The notes under the pieces were generated by a model, which saw nothing but the letters and a program-made list of their open reading frames with translations, made no database searches and was not told the DNA's origin. This document shows positions 5,313-7,153 of a DNA stretch of 7,153 bases, one piece after another. The DNA comes from Pseudomonadota bacterium (GTDB taxonomy: Bacteria; Pseudomonadota; Alphaproteobacteria; Rhizobiales; Devosiaceae). Each line of letters opens with the position of its first letter. Position 1 is the first letter of the stretch. The DNA lies in assembly GCA_023390785.1 (NCBI GenBank), contig JAEWCE010000221.1:1-7153 (forward strand). Reading direction: 5' to 3'. The position numbers were made by a program, and so were the translations under genes.

Positions 5313-5334
5313 AGGGGCGCCTGTCGGCGCCCCT
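5313..5334. terminator. bidirectional hairpin terminator between the MFS gene and argB
   Basis: AGGGGCGCC (5313-5321) and GGCGCCCCT (5326-5334) form a perfect 9-bp stem with a TGTC loop. It lies 11 nt after the MFS stop and 30 nt after the argB stop, so both convergent genes can use it. T tracts are weak on the plus strand (TTGG) and a little better on the minus strand (TGCTGTTTT). Confidence 0.75.
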
Positions 5335-5364
5335 TGGCATATCCCGCGCAGCGCGACTCCCGAG

Positions 5365-6273
5365 CTACCTCACGATCAGCGTGCCGGCGCCGTGTTCGGT
5401 GAACAGCTCCACCAGCACCACGTGCGGCGTCTTGCCGTTGAGGATCACCACGCCCTCGACGCCGTTCTCCAGCGCCTCGAGGCAGGTCTCCACCTTGGGG
5501 ATCATGCCGCCGGAAATCGTGCCGTCGGCGATCAACGCCTTGGCATCGCGCATCGTCAGCTCTGGAATGAGCTTCTTGTCGGGGCCGAGAACGCCGTCGA
5601 CGTCGGTGAGGAACAGCAGGCGCTTGGCCCCGAGCGAACCGGCGATGGCGCCGGCGAAGGTGTCAGCATTGATGTTGTAGGTCGCCCCGTCGCGGCCCGG
5701 CGCCACCGGCGCGATCACCGGGATCATCTCCGAGCGCGCCAGTTGGTCGAGCAGGGTGCGGTCCACCTCCACCGGCTCGCCCACGAAGCCGAGGTCGAGC
5801 ACGCGCTCGATATTGGAGCCGGGATCCTTGACCTTCTTTTCGGCCTTCTTGGCAAACACCATGTTGCCGTCCTTGCCGCACAGGCCAATCGCCCATTCGC
5901 CCTCGGCATTGATCAGCGCCACGATCTCCTTGTTGATCGAGCCGGCCAGCACCATCTCGACCACTTCCATGGTGCGCTGGTCGGTGACGCGCAGCCCGCC
6001 CTCGAACTTGCTCTCGATGCCGAGGTTCTTGAGCATGTTGGCGATCTGCGGCCCGCCGCCATGCACGACGATCGGGTTGACGCGCGACTGCTTGAGCAGC
6101 GCGATGTCGCGGGCGAAATTGCGGCCCAGCGCGATGTCGCCCATCGCGTGCCCGCCATACTTCACCACCACGGTCTTGCCCTCGTAGCGCTGCATGTAGG
6201 GCAATGCCTGCGACAGGACGGCGGCATCGCGCGAAAACGATTCGATATCGGGCATTTTGCGTTTCGAGCTCAT
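5365..6273 (-). CDS. argB: acetylglutamate kinase
   Basis: ArgB phosphorylates N-acetyl-L-glutamate with ATP, the second step of arginine biosynthesis, in the cytoplasm. The 302-residue protein is full length for the amino-acid kinase fold. Visible: VVVKYGGHAMG (35-45, phosphate-binding K38), VVHGGGPQI (69-77), GGLRVTD (92-98, substrate-binding R95), YNINADTFAGAIAG (199-212), FLTDVDGVL (221-229), SGGMIPKVE (254-262, K260) and the C-terminal TEHGAGTLIV (292-301). An N-terminal helix (about 10-30) precedes the kinase core, as in hexameric, arginine-inhibited enzymes, so feedback inhibition is likely. The ATG at 6273 is chosen by similarity to recalled alphaproteobacterial ArgB; another in-frame ATG at 6297 would add eight residues. 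Neither has a strong Shine-Dalgarno. Divergent from the ECF sigma gene across 123 bp, where I see no clear promoter for either. Confidence 0.97.
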   Translation of the reverse strand: MSSKRKMPDIESFSRDAAVLSQALPYMQRYEGKTVVVKYGGHAMGDIALGRNFARDIALLKQSRVNPIVVHGGGPQIANMLKNLGIESKFEGGLRVTDQRTMEVVEMVLAGSINKEIVALINAEGEWAIGLCGKDGNMVFAKKAEKKVKDPGSNIERVLDLGFVGEPVEVDRTLLDQLARSEMIPVIAPVAPGRDGATYNINADTFAGAIAGSLGAKRLLFLTDVDGVLGPDKKLIPELTMRDAKALIADGTISGGMIPKVETCLEALENGVEGVVILNGKTPHVVLVELFTEHGAGTLIVR

Positions 6274-6396
6274 CTTGGCCGCAACCCTATAAAGCATCCG
6301 ATGTGGCAGAAAAGCGAATTCCCCGGCCATGACACAGGGTTTGGCGGCGCCGGAGTGGGGATAGGCAGCAACGCGGCCAGAGGATAGGGTCCCCTC

Positions 6397-6942
6397 ATGC
6401 AGAGCGATGCCGCCGAAATCGCCGACCTGATCGCCCGCTGTGCCCTGCGCGACCGCCAGGCATTCCGCCTCCTTTACGCCAGAACCAGCGCGAAACTCTA
6501 CGGCGTAACCCTGCGTATCTTGAGGAACCGCCCGGAGGCCGAGGAGGCGTTGCAGGAGATATACGTGAAGATCTGGCAGCGTGCCGACCGCTTTGTTCCC
6601 GGCGGCTACAGCCCGATCTCGTGGCTGGTGGCGGTGGCCCGCAACCACGCTCTCGACCTGCTTCGCGCCCGCAAACCCGAGAGTGACGACATCGATCTGG
6701 CCCTCGACGTGGCCGATGCGGGGCCGACCCCGGAGCAGGCGGCGCTGCAGAGCGCCGAGCGCTCCCGCATCGACATCTGTCTGGGCCAGCTCGAAGCCGA
6801 CAGGGCCGACGCCGTGCGCGGTGCCTACCTAGACGGCTATAGTTATGAGGAGTTGGCGACGCGCTACGAGGTGCCGCTCAACACCATGCGAACCTGGCTG
6901 CGCCGCAGCCTGCTGAAACTCAGGGAGTGCCTGTCGGCATGA
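6397..6942 (+). CDS. ECF-type sigma-70 family RNA polymerase sigma factor
   Basis: A 181-residue sigma factor with the two ECF domains. Sigma-2 spans about 20-92, including EAEEALQEIYVKIWQRAD (47-64) for core binding and the -10 contact, and ISWLVAVARNHALDLLRARK (74-93). A variable linker (about 94-122) leads to sigma-4 (about 124-178), with helix-turn-helix YSYEELATRYEVPLNTMRTW (148-167) for -35 recognition. The start ATG has AGAGGA (6379-6384) rather far upstream (12 nt), but the N-terminus looks right. The gene overlaps the next by ATGA (6939-6942); that partner resembles an RskA/SigK-type anti-sigma factor, which places this gene in the same broad class. Such pairs are usually autoregulated, but I cannot identify a promoter in the 123-bp upstream gap. 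The signal and regulon are unknown. Confidence 0.93.
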   Translation: MQSDAAEIADLIARCALRDRQAFRLLYARTSAKLYGVTLRILRNRPEAEEALQEIYVKIWQRADRFVPGGYSPISWLVAVARNHALDLLRARKPESDDIDLALDVADAGPTPEQAALQSAERSRIDICLGQLEADRADAVRGAYLDGYSYEELATRYEVPLNTMRTWLRRSLLKLRECLSA

Positions 6943-7153
6943 GCGAGGAGGGTGACAGGACGGACAGCGACGCCGACGGCGTCCGGATCGCCGAGTACGC
7001 CCTCGGCGTGCTTCCGGCGGCCGAGCATGCCGCCGTCGCCGCCCGGCTTCGCGCCGATCCCGCTTTGCGCGCCGAGCTCGCCGTCTGGCGCCGCCGCCTC
7101 GCCGCCCTCGATGCCGAATTCGCCGAAACCCCGCCGCCGGCCGGCGTCTGGCC
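6939..7153 (+). CDS. anti-sigma factor (RskA/anti-sigma-K-like), N-terminal part
   Basis: Seventy-one codons are visible before the right edge. The segment IAEYALGVLPAAEHAAVAAR (17-36) followed by LRADPALRAELAVWRRRLAALDAEF matches the N-terminal anti-sigma domain of RskA-like proteins: a first helix with YALG-LPA, then the 'DP-LRAE---W-RRL' helix. The PPPAGVW at 65-71 normally precedes a linker and a single TM helix, which would lie outside the window along with a periplasmic domain. It should bind and restrain the sigma factor encoded just before it. The ATG overlaps that gene's TGA, and AGGGAG (6922-6927) lies 11 nt upstream. No zinc-binding HxxxCxxC motif is visible in the part seen. Confidence 0.88.
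   Translation, partial: MSEEGDRTDSDADGVRIAEYALGVLPAAEHAAVAARLRADPALRAELAVWRRRLAALDAEFAETPPPAGVW

Noticed and set aside
3682..5340. 552-codon open frame on the minus strand opposite the MFS gene
   Set aside because: Its translation is Asp/Glu/Gly/Arg/Gln-rich and lacks domain structure, the typical antisense shadow of a GC-rich gene. The plus-strand frame has clear MFS motifs and an RBS.
5392..6387. 331-codon plus-strand open frame opposite argB
   Set aside because: The minus strand carries a full-length ArgB with all signature motifs; the plus-strand translation shows none.
5365..6648. Longer argB frame reaching back to 6648
   Set aside because: The extra N-terminal residues are unlike any ArgB and lie antisense to the sigma factor gene and its promoter gap.

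Overview
The window is GC-rich, densely coded chromosomal DNA. The DapD and ArgB sequences read like those of Alphaproteobacteria, most likely Hyphomicrobiales; a Devosia- or Pelagibacterium-like genome would fit, but the genus is inferred from recalled sequence similarity, not from a search. No RNA genes, insertion sequences, phage genes or CRISPR arrays are visible.

Layout, left to right. The 5' part of dapD (lysine/peptidoglycan precursor synthesis) runs off the left edge on the minus strand. Divergent from it is a LOG-family (phosphoribohydrolase-like) gene on the plus strand, 347-1195. It meets head-on a minus-strand cluster that reads, in transcription order: a small disordered protein (2836-2633), a DUF3175 protein (ATGA overlap), a HAD pyrimidine 5'-nucleotidase, a short helical protein, and a 31-codon GTG ORF that overlaps the helical ORF's stop by 4 nt. 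This cluster has a candidate general-stress (EcfG-type) promoter and a good ribosome binding site in front of it. A perfect 13-bp stem terminator separates it from an exported Ala/Ser-rich protein with an 11-residue tandem repeat (3485-2952).

A 307-bp non-coding divergent region with a 17-bp perfect palindrome separates that gene from a plus-strand 14-TM DHA2-type MFS exporter (3793-5301). The exporter converges on argB (arginine biosynthesis, minus strand) across a hairpin terminator. Divergent from argB is an ECF sigma factor gene overlapping by ATGA the start of its presumed anti-sigma factor, which runs off the right edge.

Two themes stand out. The minus-strand genes argB, HAD nucleotidase and dapD resemble a gene order I recall as conserved in Hyphomicrobiales; here it appears opened up by interposed accessory genes. 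Several regulatory elements (EcfG-like boxes, a palindrome in front of the exporter, a sigma/anti-sigma pair) suggest envelope or general stress control. I do not see a clearly new multi-gene system; the most unusual items are the split or coupled helical ORF pair, the shared CTAG stop codons at the convergent junction, and the tandem-repeat exported protein.
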